A DNA stretch of 64,000 nucleotides from Paludibacteraceae bacterium (GTDB lineage: Bacteria > Bacteroidota > Bacteroidia > Bacteroidales > Paludibacteraceae), in contig JAKSNF010000005.1 in the NCBI GenBank assembly GCA_024400115.1, positions 30,755 through 94,754 on the forward strand, given 5' to 3'. The translations under genes and the position numbers were made by a program. Within the stretch, counting starts at the first letter, position 1. Each line of letters opens with the position of its first letter. Shown piece by piece: positions 43,110 through 50,972 of this stretch. The notes beneath the pieces were generated by a model. That model was not told the origin of the DNA and made no database searches. It saw nothing but the letters and a program-made list of their open reading frames with translations.

Positions 43110-44360
43110 ATGAAAAAAGTAGTTCTTTACATTAGCGTACTGCTATTCGTGGCATGTAAGGAGTATAATCCTGTAGAAATAACAGATAAGTCATTTTGTC
43201 CACGAGCCGAATGGGGCAAAGCTGCCTCCATTCTAATGCACACCCCCGGTATAGAGCTATTTGACGGAGTGGCTCATCCTACTGCCGGACTGTTTGAGCA
43301 TTATTTCAATGTTGATTCTGCGGCAGCAGAACACCGTCATTACATAGAAATGCTCCGCGCCAACAACATTCAAGTCTATACGGTGGAGGATATTCTGCAA
43401 CAAATGGATATGGATGTCCTCCGCTCATTGGCAGAGCAAGTGCTCACGTATGATGTGTCAGCACTCAGTCAGGAAGATGCCGAAGAGGTGGGTGAGAAAT
43501 ACCGCCAACAGACCTTGCGGGAGATGAGTCGTAATGATCTTGTCCGTTGTCTGCTTTTGCAACCCACCATCCGCTTGCGTAAGACCGAACTCAACACCGG
43601 TTATGAGGCCGTTTATGAGCATAACTCGCTCATGAATCTGTACTTCACACGCGACCAAAGTATAAGCACTCCCAATGGTCAAGTCATCTGTAAGATGAAC
43701 TCCACGCAGCGTGCCCCGGAGACCCGCATCATCCGCGCTTGCTACGAGGCATTAGGTATTACCCCTATCTATGAGATTAAGGGCGACGGGCGTATGGAAG
43801 GCGGCGATTATATCCCTGCCGGAACGGTTTCGTTTATAGGACAAGGCATGCGTACCAACGCAGAGGCGATTGATCAGATGTTAGCACATGATGTCTTTGG
43901 ACACGATACTGTGATTGTAGTCAAACAACATTGCCGTTGGCAATTGGAAATGCACCTTGATACGTATTTCAATATCATAGATAAAGACCTATGCACGATG
44001 GTAGCTCGCCGCAAAAATGCACCCGTAGGCGACCCTTATTACATCTCGGCGGATATCTATGTTCGTGCCCCCGGTGAGAAGAATTATCGTTTAGAGGCAG
44101 AGGATGTGTGTTTTGTGGACTTGCTCCATCAACGTGGTTTTACTATCATCCCTATTGAGGAGGCAGACGAACTGCATTATGCCAATAACTACCTCACGAT
44201 CGCTCCTCGTCATATCATGGCGGTTGGGGGTCAGTCTGAGGGTTTTCAAAATGCACTTAAGGCGCATAACGTAACGGTAGAGTGGGTGCCTATGGAACAA
44301 CTCATCTGCGGCTATGGTGCTGCCCACTGCATGACGCAAGTAATGCAACGCATACCCTAA
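43110..44360 (+). CDS. Arginine deiminase-family lipoprotein
   Basis: ATG at 43110 gives the lipoprotein signal KKVVLYISVLLFVAC with a lipobox cysteine. The body matches the guanidino-modifying fold: MHTPGIELF, GRMEGGDYIPAG, EMHLDTYFN with the catalytic histidine, and GYGAAHCMTQ with the catalytic cysteine near the C-terminus. Arginine deiminases convert arginine to citrulline and ammonia; export to the envelope is unusual for the enzyme but seen in some Bacteroidota. It is the last gene before the accessory island. Confidence 0.87.
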   Translation: MKKVVLYISVLLFVACKEYNPVEITDKSFCPRAEWGKAASILMHTPGIELFDGVAHPTAGLFEHYFNVDSAAAEHRHYIEMLRANNIQVYTVEDILQQMDMDVLRSLAEQVLTYDVSALSQEDAEEVGEKYRQQTLREMSRNDLVRCLLLQPTIRLRKTELNTGYEAVYEHNSLMNLYFTRDQSISTPNGQVICKMNSTQRAPETRIIRACYEALGITPIYEIKGDGRMEGGDYIPAGTVSFIGQGMRTNAEAIDQMLAHDVFGHDTVIVVKQHCRWQLEMHLDTYFNIIDKDLCTMVARRKNAPVGDPYYISADIYVRAPGEKNYRLEAEDVCFVDLLHQRGFTIIPIEEADELHYANNYLTIAPRHIMAVGGQSEGFQNALKAHNVTVEWVPMEQLICGYGAAHCMTQVMQRIP

Positions 44361-44371
44361 TTATAAATTAG

Positions 44372-44480
44372 TAATTTTGCGAGCAAAATTGAGAAATAAG
44401 CCCTTTGGTGTTAGGCTATGGTCGGCCTTTGGGCACTAATCGGACGTTGGGATTTTGGAGAGAAAAACATAATATATTAT
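44372..44480 (+). promoter_or_regulatory. Promoter box and conserved leader of module 1
   Basis: TAATTTTG at 44372-44379, then a leader with CCTTTGGGCACTAATCGGAC plus GTTGGGATTTTGG. A related leader precedes modules 2, 3 and 5 (near 45770, 48655 and 50721). No convincing -33 box is seen here. Confidence 0.65.
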
Positions 44481-45590
44481 ATGAATAGTGAAAAACAACA
44501 CATTAAGAAAAGCGAAACCTATGGTGAAATACTACAAAGCAGCGTAGCAGTTTTGCCGGCGGAGCAGCAACTCTTTTCCGATTTGTGCTCTATTATTAAC
44601 GAAGCGCGTCGGCATGTTGCCACATATGTCAACACAGAAGCATGTCTAATGAATTGGCATGTTGGCAAACGGATAAAAGATGATGTTTTATTTGGTAAAC
44701 GAGCCGAATATGGTAAGCAAATTCTAGCAAAATTAGCTAAACAACTGACAGAGCAGTTTGGCGCAGGATGGAGCGAGAAGAATCTTAGACATTGTCTCCG
44801 CGCGGCAGAGACTTTTTCTGAAGATGAGATTGTCTCCGCATCGAGGAGACAATTGTCGTGGACTCACATAAAGACTTTAATGTATCTTAAAGACGATTTG
44901 GAACGCAAATTCTATATGGAAATGTGCCGCATTGAACATTGGGATACGCGCACATTGGCAGAAAAGATAGATGGTCAACTATTTCAACGTACGGCTATCA
45001 GTCAACGTCCGGAAGAGGTTATTCGTCGCGAGTTAACCAATTTAGAAGAAACGAATGTTCTACATCCTGATATTGTTTTCCGTAGTGCTTATATATTAGA
45101 TATGCTCGGTCTTCCGGATGCTTATTCAGAGAAAGATTTAGAAGATTCGATTCTCAATTGTATGGTTGAGTTTATTCATGAGTTAGGATCAGATTTCACG
45201 TTTGTTGATCGTCAAAGGCGCATCACTGTAGATTCTGAGGATTATTATATTGATTTACTTTTCTATCATCGAGGACTGCGTCGATTAGTGGCGATAGATT
45301 TAAAACTCGGCAAGTTCAAACCGGCATACGAAGGGCAGATGCGTCTATATCTCCGTTATCTCAATGCTAACGACCGCAAGGAATGGGAAGAAGAACCAAT
45401 TGGCTTGATTTTGTGTAGTGAAGGTAATACGGAGCATATTCAGTACCTAATGATGGACGAGAAGAGTGATATTCGTGTGGCGCAATATTACACAGAATTA
45501 CCGGATAAGCAGTTGTTGGCTGATAAATTGCAACGCGCCATTGCCATTGCCCGCGAGAAGCAACAAGAGAGAGATAATGAGGAAACGTAA
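44481..45590 (+). CDS. DUF1016 (YhcG-type) PDDEXK nuclease-family protein, copy 1
   Basis: The 369-aa protein has the N-terminal DUF1016 helical domain (INEARRHVATYVNTEACLMN) and the C-terminal nuclease domain with D and DLK residues in YYIDLLFYHRGLRRLVAIDL plus KLGKF. Function is unknown; related proteins occur in accessory islands. ATG at 44481 is chosen because it follows the TAATTTTG box (44372-44379) and a conserved leader. A tRNA-Ala(CGC) gene lies 35 nt after the stop. Copy 2 is at 48714 and a broken copy 3 at 50038. Confidence 0.9.
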   Translation: MNSEKQHIKKSETYGEILQSSVAVLPAEQQLFSDLCSIINEARRHVATYVNTEACLMNWHVGKRIKDDVLFGKRAEYGKQILAKLAKQLTEQFGAGWSEKNLRHCLRAAETFSEDEIVSASRRQLSWTHIKTLMYLKDDLERKFYMEMCRIEHWDTRTLAEKIDGQLFQRTAISQRPEEVIRRELTNLEETNVLHPDIVFRSAYILDMLGLPDAYSEKDLEDSILNCMVEFIHELGSDFTFVDRQRRITVDSEDYYIDLLFYHRGLRRLVAIDLKLGKFKPAYEGQMRLYLRYLNANDRKEWEEEPIGLILCSEGNTEHIQYLMMDEKSDIRVAQYYTELPDKQLLADKLQRAIAIAREKQQERDNEET

Positions 45591-45624
45591 TAATCGTGCC
45601 CTTTGGGCTAAGAAATAATAAGTA

Positions 45625-45697
45625 GGGGTATTAGCTCATCTGGTAGAGCGTTTCGTTCGCAACGAAAAGGTGGGCAGTTCGAGTCTGCTATACTCCA
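45625..45697 (+). tRNA. tRNA-Ala(CGC)
   Basis: Acceptor GGGGTAT/ATACTCC with G3-U70, D arm GCTC/GAGC, perfect anticodon stem TTTCG/CGAAA with loop TTCGCAA (anticodon CGC), T arm GGCAG-TTCGAGT-CTGCT, discriminator A. CCA is not encoded (CAA follows). The anticodon CGC is rare for this phylum, where GGC and TGC usually suffice. It sits inside the island directly after a DUF1016 gene. Confidence 0.9.
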
Positions 45698-45718
45698 CAA
45701 AAGAAAAATATCGAAATG

Positions 45719-45750
45719 CTTGCATATATCAGGAAAAAGTTGTAATTTTG
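45719..45750 (+). promoter_or_regulatory. Promoter after tRNA-Ala(CGC)
   Basis: CTTG (45719-45722), a 20-nt spacer and TAATTTTG (45743-45750). It would transcribe the 137-bp repeat and its hairpin. Confidence 0.75.
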
Positions 45751-45769
45751 CAAGCGGATTGGAAACCGG

Positions 45770-45906
45770 CCTTTGGGCGCTATCGGGTGTTGGAAGTTTG
45801 GAAAAGAAAAACAACAAAAAGAATATATAATTTGACAGGAAAACGTGCTTTTAGAGAAAAAAGTGCGTTTTTATTTTGTAGTTTCAATTATTTTTAGTAA
45901 TTTTGT
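45770..45906. repeat. 137-bp direct repeat, left copy
   Basis: It matches 50721-50857 over its whole length with about four mismatches. It contains the CCTTTGGGCGCTATCGGG leader word, a terminator-like AAAACGTGCTTTT/AAAAGTGCGTTTTT hairpin (about 45838-45873), and ends in a complete promoter (TTTG 45875-45878, TAATTTTG 45898-45905). Confidence 0.9.
45875..45905 (+). promoter_or_regulatory. Promoter for the AlbA_2 gene (module 2)
   Basis: TTTG, a 19-nt spacer and TAATTTTG, all inside the direct repeat. The 140-nt leader that follows holds the GTCGGTTTCAATGTCGGTTA repeat but no recognised RNA. Confidence 0.82.
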
Positions 45907-46045
45907 AGCGTAATTCCACGCCGGAGGGATATGTCTCTCAAATAAGGGGTGGTCTTGCTGACATATAGAGCGTTTAATATGTCGGTTTCAATGTCGGTTA
46001 CGCCGCGAACAGTTGAACGTGATATACAACAAATATTGAATTGAT

Positions 46046-47527
46046 ATGACCAAAGAGGAACTATTAGTACGTATAAAAGACATCGAATGGGAGGATTTCG
46101 AAGTCAAGGAAGCGCAGAACAAGCTACCAGACAATGTATGGGAAACCGTATCGGCTTTTTCCAATACTTCCGGTGGGTGGATTGTCTTTGGCCTCAAACA
46201 AAACGGCAAGCGTTTTGAGGTGCAGGGTGTTAATGACGGAGAGAAGATTGAATCCGATTTTCACAACACCTTACGTAGTGGGCAGAAATTCAATACCCGT
46301 ATATTGGCAGAGAGCCGCAAGTATATGATAGACGATAAATTGGTCTTGGCATTTCATATTCCTTCTTCGTCTATGAAACCAATATATGTCACTAACCCCA
46401 TCAATACGTTTATCCGTACCGGTAGCGGCGACCGTCGTGCCTCAGAGGGTGAAATAGCTGCTATGCAGCGTGATCAGGCGTTTGGTTTCAAGAGTGAACA
46501 AAAGGTGGCAGGCACGACGCTTGACGATATAGATTCTGTTTCGTTGGATACTTTCCGTCGCCATATCAATAATTTCAACCCCGAGTTTCCTTATACCCAA
46601 TTGCAAAATGATGAATTTTGCGAAAAAGTAGGTGTTACGAAAGATGGTGTGCTGACATATGCCGGTTTGTTACTATTGGGCAAACGCGATTCGGTGCAGC
46701 GGTATATATCTAATTTTTGGATTGACTACATTGAGATTCCTGGAACGAGTTTTCGCGATGCCGATGTGCGCTACACCTACCGTATGCCGGAGCAAGCGAA
46801 CATTTGGGAATCCTATCAGATTATATTGCAACGGCTACGCATTTACTGTGATGCTCCGTACGTGGCGCGTAGCGATGGCAGAGGCATACAGGACGAGACA
46901 CAACTCTATGCGTTGCGTGAGGGGTTAACTAACCTTTGCACCCATTGCGATTATTTCAGCCCTATGCATCCCGTTATTCGTGTGTTCTCTGATCGTATAG
47001 AGATGCAGAATCCAGGTAAGTTTATGTTCCCTCTGTCGGAACTGCGCAAGCAGATTCATTCTATGCCACGGAATCCGAGCCTTTCCAAACTCTTCCGTTT
47101 TGCTCGATTGAGCGAGAACGCCGGATATGGGATAGACAAAATGCTGATGTGGGAGCAGAAACGTGGCAAAGTGGACTTTACAGATGACATTGTCAGTTCC
47201 ACCATCATATTCCATTTTGGAAATGATGCTGCAGCTACTACCCAGACAACTACCCAGACAACTACCCAGACAACTACCCAAAAAAGTACCCAAGAAAAGG
47301 GAATAAGTACCCAAGAAAGTACCCAAAAGAGTACCCGAAAGAAAGTTGTGGAATACCTGAGTATCAATCCCTCTTTGACTCGTAATGATTTAGCAGATTT
47401 GATTGGTGTGACTCCGGATGCGATAAAGAAACATTTATCCTCATTGCAACGCAAGGGCATCCTTCGCCGCGCAGGAAGCACCAAAGGTGGTCATTGGGAA
47501 GTGGTGAAGAATGAAGAAAAGAAATAA
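46046..47527 (+). CDS. AlbA_2 (schlafen-like) domain ATP-binding protein
   Basis: The 493-aa protein begins with the AlbA_2 domain (FEVKEAQNKLPDNVWETVSA and FSNTSGGWIVFGL), followed by an HATPase_c_4-like region (ALREGLTNLCTHCDYF, PGKF, GYGIDKML). A low-complexity linker of TTTQ repeats (about 397-430) leads to a winged-helix domain (TRNDLADLIGVTPDAIKKHL). Members are usually accessory regulators of unknown target. The 159-nt tRNA-like RNA starts 7 nt after the stop. Confidence 0.88.
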   Translation: MTKEELLVRIKDIEWEDFEVKEAQNKLPDNVWETVSAFSNTSGGWIVFGLKQNGKRFEVQGVNDGEKIESDFHNTLRSGQKFNTRILAESRKYMIDDKLVLAFHIPSSSMKPIYVTNPINTFIRTGSGDRRASEGEIAAMQRDQAFGFKSEQKVAGTTLDDIDSVSLDTFRRHINNFNPEFPYTQLQNDEFCEKVGVTKDGVLTYAGLLLLGKRDSVQRYISNFWIDYIEIPGTSFRDADVRYTYRMPEQANIWESYQIILQRLRIYCDAPYVARSDGRGIQDETQLYALREGLTNLCTHCDYFSPMHPVIRVFSDRIEMQNPGKFMFPLSELRKQIHSMPRNPSLSKLFRFARLSENAGYGIDKMLMWEQKRGKVDFTDDIVSSTIIFHFGNDAAATTQTTTQTTTQTTTQKSTQEKGISTQESTQKSTRKKVVEYLSINPSLTRNDLADLIGVTPDAIKKHLSSLQRKGILRRAGSTKGGHWEVVKNEEKK

Positions 47528-47534
47528 TAAGTAA

Positions 47535-47693
47535 GGAGTATTAGCTCATCTGGTAGAGCGTGAGTTCGTCTTATAATCGGGGCCACGCAAAGTACCACTT
47601 TGTGGGGAGAGGAGGAATCGCGGGTACTACCTGCCGAACCGTAGGTTTGTCAGCGTACCAAGCGAATTCCGACGACGAGTCCCCTATACTCCA
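47535..47693 (+). ncRNA. Expanded tRNA-Ala-like RNA, copy A
   Basis: The 5' part is a tRNA-Ala acceptor strand and D arm (GGAGTAT TA GCTC-ATCTGGTA-GAGC) and the 3' part is the matching acceptor strand ATACTCC with discriminator A. Between them about 110 nt replace the anticodon, variable and T 5' arms. This middle carries two hairpins, one of them a three-tier stem. Here position 3 is A, making the acceptor stem fully Watson-Crick and losing the alanine G3-U70 mark. It begins 7 nt after the AlbA_2 stop. See copy B at 49848 for the fold. Confidence 0.75.
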
Positions 47694-48182
47694 CAAAAGA
47701 GAAATAGAGAAAATATACACAAGGTTTCTCATAGTAAATGCATTTTTGGAAGCAAAAGTGCATTTTTATTTGTGTATATGAGATTTTTTTAGTGAGTGTT
47801 AAGTGTAAATTATTCATAAATTTCCATTTTTTTAATAGTGAAGTATTCATAAATTCTCATTTTTTTAATGCTAAATTATTCATAAAATTTGCATAATTCA
47901 TTTATTTTTAGTATCTTTGCAACGACAACCAAAGAGTGTATATTCGTTCCTTTGAGAAAGTGAAGCGGATGCAAGCAAGTGTAAACAGTAAAGCCAAATT
48001 GCATTGAAATTTGACGAAGGTATTTACCATAAAAATCCTCACTTAGGCTACAAAATGAAAAAATCTGACGGAAAAATCGACTTAAATTTGTCATTACCAA
48101 TTATTTTTAGTATCTTTGCGCGGAAATTTCGCATATATGTGCGTAGTGTATATACGCGTGAGAAGCGAGATATGTAAAATTG
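47694..48182. other. Gene-free spacer with tandem promoters
   Basis: A terminator-like TGCATTTTTG/CAAAAGTGCA hairpin (about 47738-47768) is followed by repeated ATTCATAAA words and two promoter-like TTATTTTTAGTATCTTTGC boxes near 47903-47922 and 48101-48120. No protein gene is supported; short frames here lack coding character. Confidence 0.55.
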
Positions 48183-48592
48183 AAAGTTGGTGACCAAGTT
48201 GGTGACCAACATAGAGAACAAGTTAGTACCCCAGTTAGTACTCCAGTAGTACCCCAGTTCAAAATGGTGGTCTAGTTAGTGGTCTACCTAGTGGTAAAGT
48301 TAGTGGTGAAGTTGGTGGTAAAGTTAATGGTAAAGTAGGTGACAACTTGTTGGCAGTAATTCAACTTGTCAAGGATGATGCAATGTCGTTTGCAGAAATA
48401 TATGATCGCTCTCCTATTCGTAGTCGAAGATATTTGCGTGAAAACGTGTTAAAAATTGCCATAGAATTAGGATATGTCGGTTTGTTATATGCAGATGCTC
48501 CTCAGCATCCTCGTCAGAAGTATTACTTGACGGAGAAAGGCAAGATGGTGTTGGAGCGAATACAAAAGGTAAAACCGCAGAGAAATTTGTAG
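48183..48592 (+). pseudogene. Remnant of an AlbA_2-type gene: repeat linker and winged-helix end
   Basis: One frame reads VGDQVGDQHREQVSTPVSTP and runs to a stop; after a frameshift a second frame reads GKVSGEVGGKVNGKVGDNLL and continues into a winged-helix-like end (LKIAIELGYVGLLYADAPQH). AlbA_2/RecG-like proteins often end in such V-x3-V linkers and a DNA-binding domain. The upstream catalytic part is missing. The intact relative is 46046-47527. Confidence 0.65.
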
Positions 48593-48617
48593 ATGTGAGA
48601 AATTTTTAGTAATTTTG
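48586..48617 (+). promoter_or_regulatory. Promoter of module 3
   Basis: TTTG (48586-48589), a 20-nt spacer and TAATTTTG (48610-48617). About 45 bp around it recur at 49780-49825. Confidence 0.85.
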
Positions 48618-48713
48618 CGGTCACTTAGCAAACGCAAAGGAAAAACAACCCATAAACGACCTTTTGGCACCAAGGGCATTGAACTTTTGGAAAAAAAGAA
48701 ATTGATATTTGAT

Positions 48714-49766
48714 ATGGAAAATATAATAGTTAAATCAACCACTACACCTTCAGCAGAGACAAGTATTGAGATTCAACACATTTTGAATGGTCTCCGTCAG
48801 TTGATAGAAACAACGAAACAACAAGTGCTGATATATGTTAATCAACAAGTCAGCATGCAATATTATGCTGTTGGTAAGTATATTGTGGAGAATTTGCATA
48901 CTGATGCGTATTCCGATTATGGAAAACAAATTCTTGCGACAGTGTCACAAACATTGCAGCGTGAATATGGTAGCGGTTATTCTTATTCCGCATTGACACG
49001 TATGGTAAATGTATCCAAACGTTTTGATAAAGAAAAGTTTGTGACATTGTCGCAAACATTGAGTTGGAGCCATTTCCTGGAGTTGGCGACTATAGAAGAC
49101 GATACTAAACGACTCTTTTATGAGAAAGTAACAACAGCCAAACATTGGAGTGTTCGTGCATTGCGAGACAATATTAACAAAATGTATTATGAGCGCACTT
49201 TGATTGCTGCTCAACCTCAAGACAAGATTATTGAGACATTAGAAAATACTCCTATCGAGAATAATGTAGATGTTCAATTGAAATCCTCATATATTTTGGA
49301 CTTTTTGGGCTTGACTGGCTATTATAGTGAGGAAGAATTAGAAGACGCCATTTTGGTAAACCTTGAGAGATTTTTATTGGAATTGGGTGAAGGGTTTACT
49401 TTTGAGGCTCGTCAGAAACGGTTTACTATAGATAGTATAGATTACAAATTGGACTTGCTATTCTTCCATCGCAAATTGAATCGTTTAGTAGCGATTGACC
49501 TTAAATTAGGTAAATTCCTGCCAGAGTATAAAGGTCAGATGGAGTTATATTTGAAGTATCTGCAACGTAACGAAATGGAAGAGCATGAGAACCCACCGAT
49601 TGGTTTGATTTTGTGTTCGGAAGGTAATACTGAGCATGTAGAACTAATGATGTTGGGTGAGGACAATATCAAAGTGGCACAATATGTGACGCAGTTGCCG
49701 GACAAACAATGGTTTATAGACAAACTCAATCGTTCCATTGCCATTGCTCAAGCGAATAAAAAATGA
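48714..49766 (+). CDS. DUF1016 (YhcG-type) PDDEXK nuclease-family protein, copy 2
   Basis: The 350-aa protein is a diverged paralogue of the 44481 gene. DUF1016 N-terminal domain: LIETTKQQVLIYVNQQVSMQ. Nuclease region: YKLDLLFFHRKLNRLVAIDL plus KLGKFLPEYKGQMELYLKYL. Both end with a similar PDKQ...AIAxA tail. ATG at 48714 (MENIIVKS) is chosen because upstream codons belong to the module leader shared with other copies. An expanded tRNA-like RNA begins 81 nt after the stop. Confidence 0.9.
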   Translation: MENIIVKSTTTPSAETSIEIQHILNGLRQLIETTKQQVLIYVNQQVSMQYYAVGKYIVENLHTDAYSDYGKQILATVSQTLQREYGSGYSYSALTRMVNVSKRFDKEKFVTLSQTLSWSHFLELATIEDDTKRLFYEKVTTAKHWSVRALRDNINKMYYERTLIAAQPQDKIIETLENTPIENNVDVQLKSSYILDFLGLTGYYSEEELEDAILVNLERFLLELGEGFTFEARQKRFTIDSIDYKLDLLFFHRKLNRLVAIDLKLGKFLPEYKGQMELYLKYLQRNEMEEHENPPIGLILCSEGNTEHVELMMLGEDNIKVAQYVTQLPDKQWFIDKLNRSIAIAQANKK

Positions 49767-49792
49767 ATAATAACCACAAAACCGCAGAGAAA

Positions 49793-49824
49793 TTTGTAGA
49801 TGTGAGAATTATTTAGTAATTTTG
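49793..49824 (+). promoter_or_regulatory. Promoter for tRNA-like RNA copy B
   Basis: TTTG (49793-49796), a 20-nt spacer and TAATTTTG (49817-49824), 23 nt before the RNA. The distance suits direct transcription of the RNA with a short 5' extension. Confidence 0.82.
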
Positions 49825-49847
49825 CGGGCGTAAAATAAATAAGGGGG

Positions 49848-50006
49848 GGGGTATTAGCTCATCTGGTAGAGCGTGAGTCCGTCTTATAATCGGGGCCACG
49901 CAAAGTACCACTTTGTGGGGAGAGGAGGAATCGCGGGTACTACCTGCCGAACCGTAGGTTTGTCAGCGTACCAAGCGAATTCCGACGACGAGTCCCCTAT
50001 ACTCCA
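49848..50006 (+). ncRNA. Expanded tRNA-Ala-like RNA, copy B
   Basis: Fold read from the sequence: acceptor GGGGTAT (49848-49854) with ATACTCC (49999-50005), G3-U70 retained; D arm GCTC/GAGC. GGGG (49892-49895) can pair with CCCC (49994-49997), enclosing two hairpins. Hairpin 1 is CCAC-gc-AAAGT-ACC-ACTTT-GTGG (49896-49918). Hairpin 2 has GGAAT/ATTCC, CGC/GCG and GGTAC/GTACC (49927-49983) capped by ACCTGC-CGAACC-GTAGGT. The T-loop end CGAGT is kept but TTC is not. The copy differs from copy A at two positions, and both changes keep pairing. It is unlikely to be a normal tRNA. Confidence 0.78.
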
Positions 50007-50037
50007 CAAAAATTAATTTATAGGATAGAACAACTCA

Positions 50038-50696
50038 ATGATACAGAAAAAGGTCAATACTGATTTGGCAAACATCCAACAGGCAGTCAATACCATCAAG
50101 ACCGCCATTCTTCAAAGTCAAGCGCGTGCGGCGCAAGCAGTCAATCAAGAGCAGTTGGCGTTATATTTTGGCATTGGTCGCTATGTGTCTGCCAACACGC
50201 GCAATAAGAATTGGGGGCAAGGTATGTTGGAACAGATTAGCGAACGTTTACGCCAGGAACTACCGGGTCTGCGAGGATTTAGTTCTACCAACCTCAAGAA
50301 TATGCGTATGTTCTATGAGGCTTGGAATGCATTGGAGTCAAATTCGTCAGTCGCGGCTGACGATTTTGGAAGCAATTCGGAAATCGCGATTTGCAACGTT
50401 TGGTAGTGTTTGAACTCAAGAATGGTCCGTTTAAAGTGGCATACCTCGCGCAGCTTAGTGCCTACCTACGTATTCTAAATGACGATGATAAGCGTGATGG
50501 AGAGAAAGAACCGGTGGGTATCATTCTTTGCAAGAGTGCAGACAAAGCGTATGTAGAGTATGTAATGCAGGATTTCCGCCAACCGATGGGTGTCGCCACA
50601 TACAAGACGGCGGACGAGATTGACGAAGAGGTACTACAGGTCTTGCCGTCTAAGGAGCAACTTCAAGCACTATTAGAACAACAAACTAACCACTAA
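50038..50696 (+). pseudogene. Broken DUF1016 gene, copy 3
   Basis: The N-terminal part (MIQKKVNTDLANIQQAVNTI, GRYVSANTRNKNWGQGMLEQ) runs to a stop at about 50406. The C-terminal nuclease part (RLVVFELKNGPFKVAYLAQL, GIILCKSADKAYVEYVM) continues in another frame to 50696. The middle third, including part of the nuclease core, is deleted. This N-terminal domain belongs to a different DUF1016 subgroup than copies 1 and 2. Confidence 0.85.
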
Positions 50697-50720
50697 CCCA
50701 TAAACGGACAAAATGATGGT

Positions 50721-50857
50721 CCTTTGGGCACTATCGGGCGTTGGAAGTTTGGAAAAGAAAAACAACAAAAAGAATATATTATTTGACAGGAAAACGTGCT
50801 TTTTGAGAAAAAAGTGCGTTTTTATTTTGTAGTTTCAATTATTTTTAGTAATTTTGT
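50721..50857. repeat. 137-bp direct repeat, right copy
   Basis: Near-identical to 45770-45906. It again ends in a promoter (TTTG 50826-50829, 19-nt spacer, TAATTTTG 50849-50856). The two copies bracket modules 2 to 4 and could recombine to delete 4.95 kb. Confidence 0.9.
50826..50856 (+). promoter_or_regulatory. Promoter for the HNH-methyltransferase operon
   Basis: TTTG, a 19-nt spacer and TAATTTTG at the end of the right 137-bp repeat. Confidence 0.85.
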
Positions 50858-50887
50858 GGGCGATTTTGAAATGATTATATATCAACG

Positions 50888-50968
50888 ATGAAAATGATTG
50901 ATATTAAGAATAAAAGAGTTAAAGAAGTTATTGATGAGCTCGCTGACCAATATTTGGAAAGACAATAA
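50888..50968 (+). CDS. Possible 26-aa leader peptide or truncated gene
   Basis: ATG at 50888 encodes MKMIDIKNKRVKEVIDELAD plus QYLERQ and a stop, 4 nt before the HNH start. It is lysine/glutamate-rich and helical. It could be a small regulatory protein or an N-terminal remnant. Support is limited to its position and clean frame. Confidence 0.4.
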   Translation: MKMIDIKNKRVKEVIDELADQYLERQ

Positions 50969-50972
50969 TAAT

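Noticed and set aside
48183..48340. GTTGGTGACC-type tandem repeats as a CRISPR or iteron array
   Set aside because: Units are short and degenerate and translate into the V-x3 linker typical of AlbA_2/RecG-like proteins; a frameshifted gene remnant explains them.
49848..50006. A normal tRNA interrupted by an intron
   Set aside because: Removing any single internal block does not restore both a five-pair anticodon stem and a T arm with TTC; the GGGG strand would be used twice.
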